A stretch of DNA of 58,378 nucleotides from Pallidibacillus pasinlerensis. Lineage in GTDB: Bacteria > Bacillota > Bacilli > Bacillales > Caldibacillaceae. Location of the stretch: assembly GCF_009996845.1 (NCBI RefSeq), contig NZ_JAACYS010000011.1, forward strand, positions 1 to 58,378, in the 5' to 3' direction. Below, one piece after another: positions 1-9,328 of the stretch. Position 1 is the first letter of the stretch. Each line of letters begins with the position of its first letter. The notes beneath the pieces were generated by a model that did not search any database, had not been told where the DNA came from, and worked only from the letters and a program-made list of their open reading frames with translations. The translations under genes and the position numbers were made by a program.

Positions 1-59
1 TGAATATGTTTAGTGGATTATTTTCTAGGGCTTGTTTTATGGCGAAGTGACTATTGAGA

Positions 60-1190
60 TGGGGCTAATGGACAATTCAGGGGGTTTTTATTTGAAATGT
101 CCGTGAGATTAATTCTATTGGACAATTGGAGCTTTTGCTGGGTGAAATGTGTTTGAGATTACTCTTATTGGACAGTTTGTGAGATTTTTCAGCGGTAAAT
201 GTCCACGAGAATGCTTTTATTGGACAGTTTGAACTTATTTTTATCTCGAAATGTCTTCGAGAATCTTCCTCGGGGACATTTCTAGCTACTTTCTATCTCA
301 AAGTGTCTTCGAGATCCTTTCTCGTGGACATTTCAAACTACTTTTCGTCTCAAAGTGTCTTCGAGAAACTTGCTCGTGGACATTTCAAACTACTTTCCAC
401 TTCAAAATGTCTTCGAGATCCTTTCTCGTGGACATTTCAAACTACTTTCCACTTCAAAATGTCTTCGAGATACTTTCTCGTGGACATTTCAAACTACTTT
501 TCGTCTCAAAGTGTCTTCGAGAAACTTGCTCGGGGACATTTCAAACTACTTTCCACTTCAAAATGTCTTCGAGATCCTTTCTCGTGGACATTTCAAACTA
601 CTTTCCACTTCAAAATGTCTTCGAGAACCTTGCTCGGGGACATTTCAAACTACTTTCCACTTCAAAATGTCTTCGAGATCCTTTCTCGGGGACATTTCAA
701 ACTACTTTTCGTCTCAAAGTGTCTTCGAGATCCTTTCTCGGGGACATTTCAAACTACTTTCCATCTCAAAATGTCTTCAAGAAACTCTATCATGGACATT
801 TCAAACTTCTTTCCACTTCAAAATGTCTTCGAGATCCTTTCTCGGGGACATTTCAAACTTCTTTCCACTTCAAAATGTCTTCGAGATCCTTGCTCGGGGA
901 CATTTCAAACTACTTTTCGTCTCAAAGTGTCTTCGAGAACCTTGCTCGTGGACATTTCTAGCTACTTTCTATCTCAAAGTGTCTTCGAGATCCTTTCTCG
1001 GGGACATTTCAAACTTCTTTCCACTTCAAAATGTCTTCGAGATCCTTTCTCGTGGACATTTCTATCTACTTTCCATCTCATAAAGTCATCGAAACTCGTT
1101 CTCGAACTCATTTTAAGCTAAATCACACCTTGAAATGTCATCGACACCAAATCTCACCTACATCGCCCAGCAAAAATCCCCATCACAAAC
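60..1190. repeat. 52-bp tandem inverted-repeat array, locus 1
   Basis: About 16 well-conserved 52-bp units lie between roughly 240 and 1100. At the left edge are degenerate units with GGACA at 70, 120, 170 and 222. Each unit carries a hairpin-forming half, TGTC-TTCGAGA then about 5 nt then CTCG-NN-GACA. A linker half ends in AAAATGTC or AAAGTGTC. Two linker versions are mixed, one with CTTTCCACTTC and one with CTTTTCGTCTC. The array abuts the 3' end of the RNase G gene. Because 52 is not a multiple of three, all three forward frames stay open and give rotating peptides, which is a repeat artefact and not coding. No unique spacers are present, so it is not CRISPR. Confidence 0.93.
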
Positions 1191-1209
1191 TATCCCCGAG
1201 GAGTCTCAA

Positions 1210-2655
1210 TCACCACACTAATCTTTTAATATGATAATGCGGATGGGCAAATTCAATCTTCTCAAATGTAATTTTAAAAAACAAAGTCTCTTCTAATCGC
1301 GCCAAATGCCCCTTATACTCACCGCTAAAATAAGCAACAACATCTTCCGTCGCTTCAACAATCACTTCCGAATAGTCGCCGTCCTTATATTCCCACAGTT
1401 CCCTTTCAAGTTGAAAAGCTACAGTAGCAGGCGAAGAAACAACTCCTGTGCCTTGACAGGTAGGACATTGCACCATCAGCTTGTCCTGGAGGCTCGGCTT
1501 TGCTCGTTTTCTCGACATTTCCAAAACGCCAAGTGAGGTAAATCCATATATAATCGTCCGCTCTGTATCACGTTGAAGTTCCTCACGCAAGATTCGAATT
1601 AAGGCTTGACGATCCTGTTCCCTTTCCACATTAATAAAATCAATAAAAATATTACCGCCGATATTCCTTAAACAAATTTGTCTTGCAATCTCAATCGCAG
1701 CTAGACGATTCGTTTCCATTACAGCAGTCTCTTTTTCACTATACCCAGTAAATTTTGCGGTATTCACATCAACGATCGTAAAAGCTTCAGATTGTTCTAT
1801 GACAATATTAGCCCCATTTTTCAACCACACAACTTTTTTCATTAATGATTCTAGTTCCTTTTGTAACGAAAAATGAGTAAGGATATTTTCATTCCCTTTA
1901 TAATATGAAACCGGAATCGAGTCCTTTAACTCAGCTTTTAACTGCTGAACGATAGAAAACTCATCACAAACAATCTCATCAACCTGCTCTGTTTCTATAA
2001 CGGAATGAATTTCATCTAAAAATTGATCATGCATGTACAAAGGTGACGGGGCTTTTTGTTTTTGCGCCAATCCCTCAATTCTTTTCCAACTTTCTCTAAG
2101 ACGTGCAAACTTCTCTAACAACTCCGCCTCATTTAAATCACTAGCAGCCGTTCGCAGAACCATCCCTTCCGAATCTTGCACCGCGCTATTACCCCATTCT
2201 TTCAATTGTTTGCGGACTTCTTCCGGTAATTTCTTTGAAACAGCTACATATTTTCCAAACGGCATATAAACAAGTGCCTGATCAGGAAATTCGATATTCC
2301 CTGTAATCCGATAATATTTTTTATCTGATTCATCTTTCTGCACTTGGACAATTATCTTTTCACCTTGACGAATAAAGTCACGGATTGTACCTTCCTTCTG
2401 CTTATTATCTTGTAAAAAATATCCTGGAACTTGGGATACGTGTAAATAACCTTTTTTACCTTTACCAATATTCACAAACGCAGCATTCAGACTTGGAACA
2501 ACCCGTTCAACAATTCCGAGATAAATATTACCAATTAACGACTTGCCTTCCGGTTGTTCAACAAAAAAACGCTCAATTTTCCCTTCATTTTCAACTACGA
2601 TTCTTTTTTCTGAAACTCTTGCGTTTATTAATAATTTTGTCATTGTTCTATTCAA
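1210..2655 (-). CDS. rng: ribonuclease G/E family endoribonuclease
   Basis: A 481-residue RNase E/G-family protein, a single-strand endoribonuclease acting in rRNA maturation and mRNA turnover. An S1-type RNA-binding region covers about residues 36-125. The DNase I-like catalytic core contains VDVN (D296) and FIDF (D339), the two family metal-binding aspartates. The zinc-link motif CPTCQGTG is at 397-404. The long C-terminal scaffold of E. coli RNase E is absent, so this is the short RNase G form. The first possible start is TTG at 2655, and an ATG lies four codons in at 2643; neither has a strong ribosome binding site, so the start is uncertain. It follows spoIVFB on the same strand, as in many Bacillaceae where rplU comes next. 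Here a repeat array takes that place. Confidence 0.9.
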   Translation of the reverse strand: MNRTMTKLLINARVSEKRIVVENEGKIERFFVEQPEGKSLIGNIYLGIVERVVPSLNAAFVNIGKGKKGYLHVSQVPGYFLQDNKQKEGTIRDFIRQGEKIIVQVQKDESDKKYYRITGNIEFPDQALVYMPFGKYVAVSKKLPEEVRKQLKEWGNSAVQDSEGMVLRTAASDLNEAELLEKFARLRESWKRIEGLAQKQKAPSPLYMHDQFLDEIHSVIETEQVDEIVCDEFSIVQQLKAELKDSIPVSYYKGNENILTHFSLQKELESLMKKVVWLKNGANIVIEQSEAFTIVDVNTAKFTGYSEKETAVMETNRLAAIEIARQICLRNIGGNIFIDFINVEREQDRQALIRILREELQRDTERTIIYGFTSLGVLEMSRKRAKPSLQDKLMVQCPTCQGTGVVSSPATVAFQLERELWEYKDGDYSEVIVEATEDVVAYFSGEYKGHLARLEETLFFKITFEKIEFAHPHYHIKRLVW

Positions 2656-2677
2656 TCGCTTTCACTATGTTTTATAT

Positions 2678-3538
2678 TTAATATATCAAATCTTTAATCC
2701 CCTTGGTACGAGTATGTGTATCAAAATAATGCTCGAGGATTTTCGTTTCTGATAACTTACCTACCTTTTTTCCATTATCTAATACCATGATTGTATGATA
2801 CATCCCACGGTAAAAACGTTCAACAACATTTTGAATCGAATCCTGGGCTTGCACACGTATTTCTTTTCGATTTTTATATTTTTCTATATCATGTGTTGAT
2901 TTTTCAAGTAAAAATCGCATAAAAACAAAGGTCCGATTTTTCCAATCTTGATAAAGTGAATAAAGTAAGAATAGAACGATAACCCAACCATTTATATGGT
3001 ATGGGGACAAGATAATAATTAACAAGCTATATATACTTAAAAAAACAAAAGACAATAGAATTGAATTTTTAAACGCTTGTTGGAATGGATAAAAGTAAGC
3101 TAACCCCAATGACAAAAGTTTACCACCATCAAGGGGTAAAATCGGTAAACAATTAAACAGCAAAATCATCATATTAAACTCAACAAACAGAGAATAATCC
3201 TTTACTGAAACCATATCAATTTGATACAAAAAAAAGACGAGCGCCATCATCCAAATATGTTGTAAGGGACCGGCAATGGTGACAATGAATTCTTCCTTGA
3301 TTGGCCGATTCCCGAACTCATCAAGTTCCAACGCTCCACCAAAAGGTAAAAGAAAAATTTGTTTAATTCGCCAATTATAATAAGTCGCTGCAATAGCATG
3401 TCCTAGTTCATGGATAAAAACAATCATAAATAAAATTAGTAATTCATAAAATCGAGCAGTCATAACAGCCCCTGCGATCACTAACCAAAAGACGGGGTGA
3501 ATATGAATACGTGTAAAAAGTTGTACCCATTTATTCAA
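2678..3538 (-). CDS. spoIVFB: intramembrane metalloprotease SpoIVFB (pro-sigma-K processing)
   Basis: A 286-residue polytopic membrane zinc protease of the site-2 protease family (M50). In Bacillus it cleaves pro-sigma-K in the outer forespore membrane of the mother cell. The zinc motif HELGH gives H43, E44 and H47, and LPLDGGK supplies D137, the same positions as the B. subtilis enzyme. Hydrophobic segments fill residues 12-205. A C-terminal region of about 80 residues looks like a CBS-type domain, which in B. subtilis binds ATP. The start is TTG at 3538 behind AGGTGA. It overlaps the end of spoIVFA by 8 bp, so the two are co-translated, consistent with the inhibitor-protease pairing. Confidence 0.95.
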   Translation of the reverse strand: MNKWVQLFTRIHIHPVFWLVIAGAVMTARFYELLILFMIVFIHELGHAIAATYYNWRIKQIFLLPFGGALELDEFGNRPIKEEFIVTIAGPLQHIWMMALVFFLYQIDMVSVKDYSLFVEFNMMILLFNCLPILPLDGGKLLSLGLAYFYPFQQAFKNSILLSFVFLSIYSLLIIILSPYHINGWVIVLFLLYSLYQDWKNRTFVFMRFLLEKSTHDIEKYKNRKEIRVQAQDSIQNVVERFYRGMYHTIMVLDNGKKVGKLSETKILEHYFDTHTRTKGIKDLIY

Positions 3539-4316
3539 ACTTAATCACCTGTACAGGGTCAATAAATTTTTCACCTTGTTTAATGGCTAAATAAAATTCT
3601 CCATATTGTGCGTCTTCAGAAGTTAATACGGTTCCGATTTTCTCCCCTGCCTTTACATTATCATATACTTTCACGTGAATTTCGCCTAATTGACCGTACC
3701 AAGTTTCCGTATTATCCGCATGTTGGATTATAACGGTATTTCCAAGATCCTCTTTTTCACCGGCAAAAATAACGGTACCATCTTGAATCGAGTCAACACT
3801 TGCACCTTGGACCGTTTGAATGACGACACCATTATTATCTGTCGCATCAAAGTTTTCTAAAATAACACCTGTAGCTGGGACAGCATATCCATCTGCCATT
3901 TCTGTTTCTGATGGATCTTTTTGTTCAGGAAATAATGCTAACGGTTTACCAAAAGTATTTTCGTACCACTTCGAAATAGTTGCAAATTGAAATTCAGTAT
4001 TCATAACCGTATGGACTGCTTGACGAACAGGCTCCAATTGCGGAGAAGGCATTTTAAAAGAAATGGCAACTACTAATACGAGAATAGCAGAAAGCAACAC
4101 TTTAAACATAAAAATTTCTTTGTTAAATAAAGGATGGTTACCTTTTTTCATTCCATCTGGGGATGAAAACCAAGAAAAATCATGACTCTCTTCATAATCA
4201 GGATAAACGATTTGCGTTTTTTTCGGATTCGTTTTAAAGCCTGAATCCGAATACCGTCCACTCATTTTCCTTCTTTTTTGAATACGTCTTAAAATTTCTT
4301 TTCTTCTTCGATTCAC
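3531..4316 (-). CDS. spoIVFA: stage IV sporulation protein FA, SpoIVFB regulator
   Basis: A 261-residue single-pass membrane protein. A basic, arginine/lysine-rich cytoplasmic N-terminus precedes one transmembrane helix near residues 70-90. The C-terminal half has a degenerate M23 (LytM-like) fold, with the VIIQHADN and WYGQL segments where true M23 enzymes carry their metal ligands. This fits SpoIVFA, a non-catalytic scaffold that holds SpoIVFB inactive until cleaved by the forespore protease SpoIVB. Length matches the B. subtilis protein (about 264). The GTG start at 4316 follows AAAGGA with a long spacer. It is the first gene of the spoIVFA-spoIVFB-rng block. Confidence 0.92.
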   Translation of the reverse strand: MNRRRKEILRRIQKRRKMSGRYSDSGFKTNPKKTQIVYPDYEESHDFSWFSSPDGMKKGNHPLFNKEIFMFKVLLSAILVLVVAISFKMPSPQLEPVRQAVHTVMNTEFQFATISKWYENTFGKPLALFPEQKDPSETEMADGYAVPATGVILENFDATDNNGVVIQTVQGASVDSIQDGTVIFAGEKEDLGNTVIIQHADNTETWYGQLGEIHVKVYDNVKAGEKIGTVLTSEDAQYGEFYLAIKQGEKFIDPVQVIKFE

Positions 4317-4394
4317 AAGTCATCAGTCCTTTTAAAAGTACAATTTCTTTCTATTAAAATGTATGACTTGTCCAAAAGGAGTATGACAAAGAAA

Positions 4395-4660
4395 TTTGAT
4401 ACAGGGGGGATACAGGGGGGGATACAGGGGGACGGGTTCGGTGTTCCAAAAAATTGAAAAAGAAATTGAAATTACGGATTTTTTCGCATGTTTTATTGAA
4501 AATAAGACAACGGGATGTTTCCCACTTTCAAATTATTGAAATGGAACAAGTTATCGAACACCATATTGATATTTTGAAAATGATAAATGGAGTCAGTCCC
4601 AGTGATGTATTTCTACATATAATGCAACACTGTACCTGTCCCCGCGTTGCATTCCCCGCG
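4395..4660. repeat. G-rich REP-like inverted pair
   Basis: Three successive GATACAGGGGG-type units at 4398-4435 run into GGGGGACGGGTTCGGTGTT. About 190 bp later an inverted, partly degenerate copy (AACACTGTACCTGTCCCC) appears at about 4627-4644. Related sequences occur at 37566-37618 and 58243-58285. The enclosed DNA can be read as a 97-codon frame from a TTG, but it has no ribosome binding site and no family likeness. I treat it as a decayed mobile or REP/BIME-like element. Assignment to REP elements is inference from form. Confidence 0.5.
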
Positions 4661-4748
4661 TTGCATTCTCCCCATGTTATAAATTTTGCTCATAACTTTT
4701 CAAAAACTGGGACAAAATGTATATGGAACGAGGAAAGGAGTGAGTGAA

Positions 4749-4889
4749 GTGACGAAAAAGTACAATAGAGGAAGTAGGAACCAAAATGCTCCTGAGTTAC
4801 ATGGAAAAACACCGGAAAGTGGCGATGATAGTAAAGGGGTTAAACGAAATATAAAAGAACAAACTTCAAAAACGCAAGATAAACGGTAA
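4749..4889 (+). CDS. small hydrophilic protein, spore SASP-like
   Basis: A 46-residue, highly charged protein rich in K, N, Q, S and G, starting VTKKYNRG and containing NQNAPELHGK. The GTG start at 4749 sits 8 nt behind AAAGGAG, an excellent ribosome binding site that an upstream in-frame ATG lacks. There is no cysteine, signal peptide or membrane segment. Composition and size recall minor small acid-soluble spore proteins (SspK/SspP types), and the neighbours are sporulation genes, but no motif proves it. It stands alone on the plus strand between two minus-strand operons, with an 11-bp hairpin just downstream. Confidence 0.6.
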   Translation: MTKKYNRGSRNQNAPELHGKTPESGDDSKGVKRNIKEQTSKTQDKR

Positions 4890-4906
4890 ACTCACATAAA
4901 TAAACA

Positions 4907-4951
4907 AGGGTTTCTCATGTCGAGGTGACAAACTATGACTTGAGAATCCCT
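4907..4951 (+). terminator. hairpin downstream of the small SASP-like gene
   Basis: Arms AGGGTTTCTCA and TGAGAATCCCT pair at 10 of 11 positions, 18 nt after the stop of the small gene. No T-run follows, so it may be a weak terminator or a 3'-stabilising hairpin. Confidence 0.4.
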
Positions 4952-5000
4952 GATGATCCACTGGAAGAACTTTTACGCTAATAACATCTCTAAAAACTCC

Positions 5001-5039
5001 AAAATTAAAAGCGCTGCAACATGAACAACGCCTTTAATT
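5001..5039 (-). terminator. putative terminator of the mre-min operon
   Basis: On the minus strand AATTAAAGGCG pairs with CGCTTTTAATT, with one mismatch, about 30 nt after the minD stop. A T-rich stretch follows (AATTTTGGAG). It is the only hairpin between minD and the opposing small gene. Confidence 0.6.
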
Positions 5040-5070
5040 CTACTGATTTTAATAGTTAATAGTTTTACAA

Positions 5071-5874
5071 TTAAGAGCGAACACCAAAGAATTTCTTAAT
5101 CTTAGAAAATATACCGCTGTTTTCCTCTTCTAAATGTTGAAGCGGTACAGAATCACCTAAAATTCTTCTTGCAATATTACGATATGCAAGACTTGCTTTA
5201 TTGTTAGGATTCATTACAATCGGTTCACCGTGATTGGAAGCTTTAATAACTTCTTCATCATCAGCAACTATTCCAATTAGTTCAATCGCTAAAATATTTG
5301 TAATTTCATCAACGTCAAGCATATCACCGTCTTTAACCATATTTGAGCGTATACGGTTAATAACTAGTCTAGGCGGAGTCATAGGTTCCTTTTCTAATAA
5401 GCCAATAATTCGGTCTGCATCACGTACGGCAGAAACTTCTGGAGTTGTAATGACTATTGCTTGATCTGCACCAGCAACGGCATTTTGGAATCCTTGTTCA
5501 ATACCTGCTGGACAGTCAATAATAACATAATCAAATTCTTTCTTTAATCCTTCTATAATCGTTCTCATTTGGTCTGGATTAATAGCGTTTTTATCACTTG
5601 TTTGGGCTGCTGGAAGTAAATATAATTTATCATCAAAACGTTTATCTTTTACAAGTGCTTGATGAATTTTACATCTTCCTGTTGCAACATCGACTAAATC
5701 ATAAATAATCCGATTTTCTAAGCCCATAATAACATCTAAATTACGGAGACCAATATCTGTATCTACTAAACACACTCTTTTCCCTTGTAATGTTAATGCA
5801 GTTCCAATATTAGCACTAGAGGTCGTTTTCCCAACTCCACCTTTTCCTGAAGTAATTACAATGGCTTCACCCAT
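5071..5874 (-). CDS. minD: septum site-determining ATPase MinD
   Basis: A 267-residue membrane-associated ParA/MinD ATPase that recruits MinC and blocks division at the poles. The deviant Walker A GKGGVGKTT carries signature K11 and K16. The C-terminal amphipathic helix FSKIKKFFG is the membrane-targeting sequence. I start it at ATG 5874, 9 nt after AAGGAGG; an upstream frame extension to 5895 has no support. The start overlaps the end of minC by 8 bp, so the pair is probably translationally coupled. It is the last gene of mreB-mreC-mreD-minC-minD, and a terminator follows. Confidence 0.97.
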   Translation of the reverse strand: MGEAIVITSGKGGVGKTTSSANIGTALTLQGKRVCLVDTDIGLRNLDVIMGLENRIIYDLVDVATGRCKIHQALVKDKRFDDKLYLLPAAQTSDKNAINPDQMRTIIEGLKKEFDYVIIDCPAGIEQGFQNAVAGADQAIVITTPEVSAVRDADRIIGLLEKEPMTPPRLVINRIRSNMVKDGDMLDVDEITNILAIELIGIVADDEEVIKASNHGEPIVMNPNNKASLAYRNIARRILGDSVPLQHLEEENSGIFSKIKKFFGVRS

Positions 5875-6553
5875 GTAAAATGCCTCCTTCCGCAAAACAA
5901 TTTAAATTCGGTCGAACTTTCTTTAAAACTGTTAACTTATCAATTATTAAGTCATCTTCATCATCAATAAAGGCACATTCAGCTTCTGTCGGTACAACAT
6001 CTCGATCGGGTGACCTGCGATATAAATCTCCTATTCTAAGTTGTGTTGGTGTCATTTGTGATGCACAAATAACAGCACTCATATCACCTAAACAACCTGC
6101 GTGAGCAATTCCTTTTAGTCTTCCTAAAATAAAAACATTCCCACTGGCCATAACCATACCACCTGGGTTTACATCACCAATAAGTAATAGGTCTCCAGAT
6201 GTATTGATTACTTGTCCAGACCGTACAACATTATGAATGAGTGTAATACTTTTTTCTTTTATAATACGTTCTGCTTCTTCTTTTAATATAACATTAGAAT
6301 CAACAGAATCAATAGTTAAATTCCTTTTTGGATCAATTACATCTTGAATTTGTGAAACTTGTTCCTCAGTTAAATAACGGTTTCCTGTATGGAGATGTAT
6401 ATGTACCACATGCTTTTCATCATACATGTGAGCGTGCGTTTTAAAGGTTTCCTTAATATCCTTTAACAACGTAGAGAAAGAACATGTGTCATCCAGGCGC
6501 AATAATAACCCGTCTTTTGTGCCTTTTATCGTGACATTATGCGAGTTTACCAT
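5867..6553 (-). CDS. minC: septum site-determining protein MinC
   Basis: A 228-residue inhibitor of FtsZ polymerisation, working with MinD. An N-terminal MinC_N domain (about residues 1-100) is followed by a C-terminal beta-helix domain (about 105-205), with glycine-rich turns such as GDVNPGG and GRLKGIAHAG typical of the MinD-binding face. The ATG at 6553 follows GAGGTGA. It lies 85 bp behind mreD in the same operon, as in B. subtilis. Confidence 0.95.
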   Translation of the reverse strand: MVNSHNVTIKGTKDGLLLRLDDTCSFSTLLKDIKETFKTHAHMYDEKHVVHIHLHTGNRYLTEEQVSQIQDVIDPKRNLTIDSVDSNVILKEEAERIIKEKSITLIHNVVRSGQVINTSGDLLLIGDVNPGGMVMASGNVFILGRLKGIAHAGCLGDMSAVICASQMTPTQLRIGDLYRRSPDRDVVPTEAECAFIDDEDDLIIDKLTVLKKVRPNLNCFAEGGILHG

Positions 6554-6638
6554 GTTTGATATTCACCTCATCTTAATAAAATTCAACAAAAGTCGGGCAT
6601 TTTCCTTTGTTTTCTGCAAAAAAGTTAGAAAACTAAGC

Positions 6639-7178
6639 TTACGACTGGAACATGCCCTCTTCCTCTTCCTTCACTTTTTTAATTACTGTAATATAATTTT
6701 TTAGCGGGAAACAAACGATTACATAAAAAATCATATTCACAATTAAAGTAGGTAAAAGTCTATGATAAGCAAAATATTCAAAACTTATATCAGATAAATT
6801 GATCATGAAATATAGGAAAAATAGGACAATTTCTAAGGCAATGACAGCTATAATCGTATAAAAAAACATCGTGAAGAGATTTGTAATCCAATTTTTTACA
6901 ATCCAATAAATACCGTAAATTACTGCAGGATAGGCAAATAAATAAACACCATAAATTTCTGTAAATACGATATCCATTAACATCCCAAATACAAATGCAT
7001 AAATTGTACCGATTTTTTTATCATAAAAAATGGTTATAAAAAGAAGTAAAATAAAAAGGAAGCGGGGAATGATAAACCATTTTTCACCAAAAAAATAACT
7101 TGGTACGTAATTCGAAAAAAGACTTTCTAAACAAAAGAATACGATGATGATAACAGGGAGCCAATATTTTTTATTCAT
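6639..7178 (-). CDS. mreD: rod shape-determining membrane protein MreD
   Basis: A 179-residue protein made almost wholly of hydrophobic helices (about five to six membrane spans). It belongs to the MreD family, part of the elongasome with MreC and RodA/PBPs. Family call rests on size, topology and position between mreC and minC. Its start overlaps the mreC stop by 4 bp (ATGA). Confidence 0.92.
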   Translation of the reverse strand: MNKKYWLPVIIIVFFCLESLFSNYVPSYFFGEKWFIIPRFLFILLLFITIFYDKKIGTIYAFVFGMLMDIVFTEIYGVYLFAYPAVIYGIYWIVKNWITNLFTMFFYTIIAVIALEIVLFFLYFMINLSDISFEYFAYHRLLPTLIVNMIFYVIVCFPLKNYITVIKKVKEEEEGMFQS

Positions 7179-8083
7179 GATTCATCACCTGTATCAGCTC
7201 CGTCTTCCCCTTCTTCAGTAGAACTTTCCGTATTATGATCTTCTTCCGTCGGCATTGCACGTTCGATTACCATCACATTTTTTATATTATAAAAGTTTGC
7301 AGCTGGCTTCACGTATGCGGTTTGAGTTAGCCCGTATTGGCTCGGCTCAACTTTTTCCACCGTACCGATGAATAAGCCTTCAGGAAAAATACCGGAAAAA
7401 CCGGATGTAATAACATTCATTCCTTCTTCAATTTTCATTTCAGCTGGGATTTCATTAACAAGTAGTAGTTGGGTTTCTTCATCAATTCCTTCTACTAGCC
7501 CATATGTATCTTCAACCCCTTGAATGGCCACGTGGACACGATTTGTACGGTCAATCGTCGATAATAGCTGCACAGAAGATGTTGTTTTCCCAACACTTTT
7601 TATTTTACCAATCATTCCATCGGCAGTAATGACAGCCATATCTTTTTCGATATTGTGCACTTCTCCTTTATCAATGATTAGCGATTCATTCCAGCGATCT
7701 GGGTTTCGTGAAATTACTGATGCATGACGAATATGATAGGATGCTAGCGTCTCTTCTTTATCGAGTAGGTCCCTATATTCTTCATTTTCTTTTTGTAATC
7801 GGTCCGCTTCTACTCTTAATTTTGCATATTCATCTAAATGCTGTTTTAACACCTTGTTTTCCTCGTATGTATTGAGCAAATCATGAACATTCTCAACAAA
7901 ACCCGCCACATAATGTGCGGGCTTTGCGAAAATATTCTGTACGAAGCCAACCGTATCTTTAACAAATTGTTCCGGCCATGATAACTCTTCCCGATCTCTT
8001 AATGAAAAGCCAATCAATGCCACGAGAATAATAATTCCAGCAAGTAATATAATCAATCGCTTATTTCTTAAAAATTGTGGCAT
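7175..8083 (-). CDS. mreC: rod shape-determining protein MreC
   Basis: A 302-residue bitopic protein. It has a basic N-terminus, one transmembrane helix at about residues 8-27, a coiled coil at about 65-110, then the beta-rich MreC periplasmic/extracellular domain (about 120-270). The tail is acidic and disordered (Glu/Asp-rich, ending TGDES). It links cytoplasmic MreB filaments to cell-wall synthases. The start follows GAGAGGTG and lies 16 bp after the mreB stop. Confidence 0.95.
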   Translation of the reverse strand: MPQFLRNKRLIILLAGIIILVALIGFSLRDREELSWPEQFVKDTVGFVQNIFAKPAHYVAGFVENVHDLLNTYEENKVLKQHLDEYAKLRVEADRLQKENEEYRDLLDKEETLASYHIRHASVISRNPDRWNESLIIDKGEVHNIEKDMAVITADGMIGKIKSVGKTTSSVQLLSTIDRTNRVHVAIQGVEDTYGLVEGIDEETQLLLVNEIPAEMKIEEGMNVITSGFSGIFPEGLFIGTVEKVEPSQYGLTQTAYVKPAANFYNIKNVMVIERAMPTEEDHNTESSTEEGEDGADTGDES

Positions 8084-8099
8084 GATTTACACCTCTCGT

Positions 8100-9119
8100 T
8101 TACTTACCGTTCGCCTTTTTAAATAAATCGATATGGTCTAACGCTTTACCTGTACCAATCGCTACACAATCTAATGGATCTTCCGCGATAAGAACCGGCA
8201 TGTTTGTTTCTTCAGCAATCACACGGTCAAGATTTCTTAACAGTGCACCGCCCCCAGTTAACACGATTCCACGGTCCATAATATCTGCTGCTAACTCAGG
8301 TGGAGTTTTTTCTAACGTATTTTTCACTGCGTCAACAATTGATTCAACCGTATCTTTTAACGCATGAGCGATTTCTTCAGCCGTAATTTCAATAGTTTTT
8401 GGAAGACCTGTTAGTAAATCTCTTCCGCGGATTTCCATATTATCAATACCCTCAGGCATACCTGCAGAACCAACTTCCACTTTGATTGCCTCTGATGTAC
8501 GATCACCAATCATTAAATTATAGTTTTTACGGATATAAGTGATGATTGCATCGTCCATATCATCACCAGCAACACGGATGGACTGACTTGTTACGATACC
8601 ACCTAAGGAAATAATCGCAACTTCTGTCGTACCGCCACCGATATCAACAACCATACTTCCTGTTGGCTCCCATACTGGTAAGTCAGCACCGATAGCAGCT
8701 GCAAAAGGTTCCTCAATCGTATAAGCATCACGAGCACCGGCTTGACGAGTAGCATCGATTACAGCACGCTCTTCTACTGCCGTAATTCCAGATGGTACAC
8801 AAACCATAACATAAGGTTTCCGACCGAAGCCGCCACCTTTTACTTTCGCTGCTTGATTAATAAAATATTTCATCATTTTTGCTGTCGTATCATAGTCCGC
8901 AATAACTCCGTCTTTCATTGGGCGCATAGCGACAACATTTCCAGGTGTACGACCAATCATATTTTTCGCATCATTACCGACCGCAACAATCTGTTTTGTA
9001 TCTGTTTGGTATGCAACAACGGATGGCTCTCTTAAAACAACACCTTTCCCTCGGATGTATACAAGTGTATTTGCAGTACCTAAATCAATTCCTAAATCTC
9101 TTGAACCAAATCCAAACAT
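8100..9119 (-). CDS. mreB: actin-like rod-shape protein MreB
   Basis: A 339-residue bacterial actin that organises lateral wall synthesis. The phosphate-1 motif [10 protein letters not shown] is near residue 12, phosphate-2 ([10 protein letters not shown]) near 165 and the adenosine motif ([11 protein letters not shown]) near 285. A strong ribosome binding site (AAAGGGAG) precedes the ATG. As the first gene of the operon it has a good sigma-A-type promoter 50-75 bp upstream. Confidence 0.98.
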   Translation of the reverse strand: MFGFGSRDLGIDLGTANTLVYIRGKGVVLREPSVVAYQTDTKQIVAVGNDAKNMIGRTPGNVVAMRPMKDGVIADYDTTAKMMKYFINQAAKVKGGGFGRKPYVMVCVPSGITAVEERAVIDATRQAGARDAYTIEEPFAAAIGADLPVWEPTGSMVVDIGGGTTEVAIISLGGIVTSQSIRVAGDDMDDAIITYIRKNYNLMIGDRTSEAIKVEVGSAGMPEGIDNMEIRGRDLLTGLPKTIEITAEEIAHALKDTVESIVDAVKNTLEKTPPELAADIMDRGIVLTGGGALLRNLDRVIAEETNMPVLIAEDPLDCVAIGTGKALDHIDLFKKANGK

Positions 9120-9166
9120 GGTAAGTATCTCCCTTTCTGATACAATCTAAAAATTCAAATCGTGTT

Positions 9167-9195
9167 GTTTAATGCACGTTTTTATCGTTTGTCAA
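9167..9195 (-). promoter_or_regulatory. sigma-A-type promoter for mreBCD-minCD
   Basis: On the minus strand TTGACA (perfect -35) is followed by a 17-nt spacer and TTAAAC. Predicted start is about 40 nt upstream of the mreB ATG. Found by reading, not tested. Confidence 0.6.
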
Positions 9196-9328
9196 ATGAA
9201 CTTATTTTATTGACTATTTTAATCTTATTTTTAAAATTATTTTTTCGCAATTTATTCGCGATTGACTAAACAAAATCTAAAAAAATCATAAGTATTATTA
9301 TAGCTTATATTTGAAAAAAATAATAGTA

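Noticed and set aside
60-1190. CRISPR array
   Set aside because: Units are tandem and the linkers are near-identical, with no unique spacers and no cas genes. The same holds for the other arrays.
251-1234. Overlapping long open frames (236, 272, 242 and 67 codons) in array 1
   Set aside because: They are frame-rotated readings of the same 52-bp unit, without ribosome binding sites or any domain.
4454-4747. 97-codon frame between the G-rich repeats
   Set aside because: TTG start without a ribosome binding site, no recognisable family, and its end overlaps the better-supported small gene.
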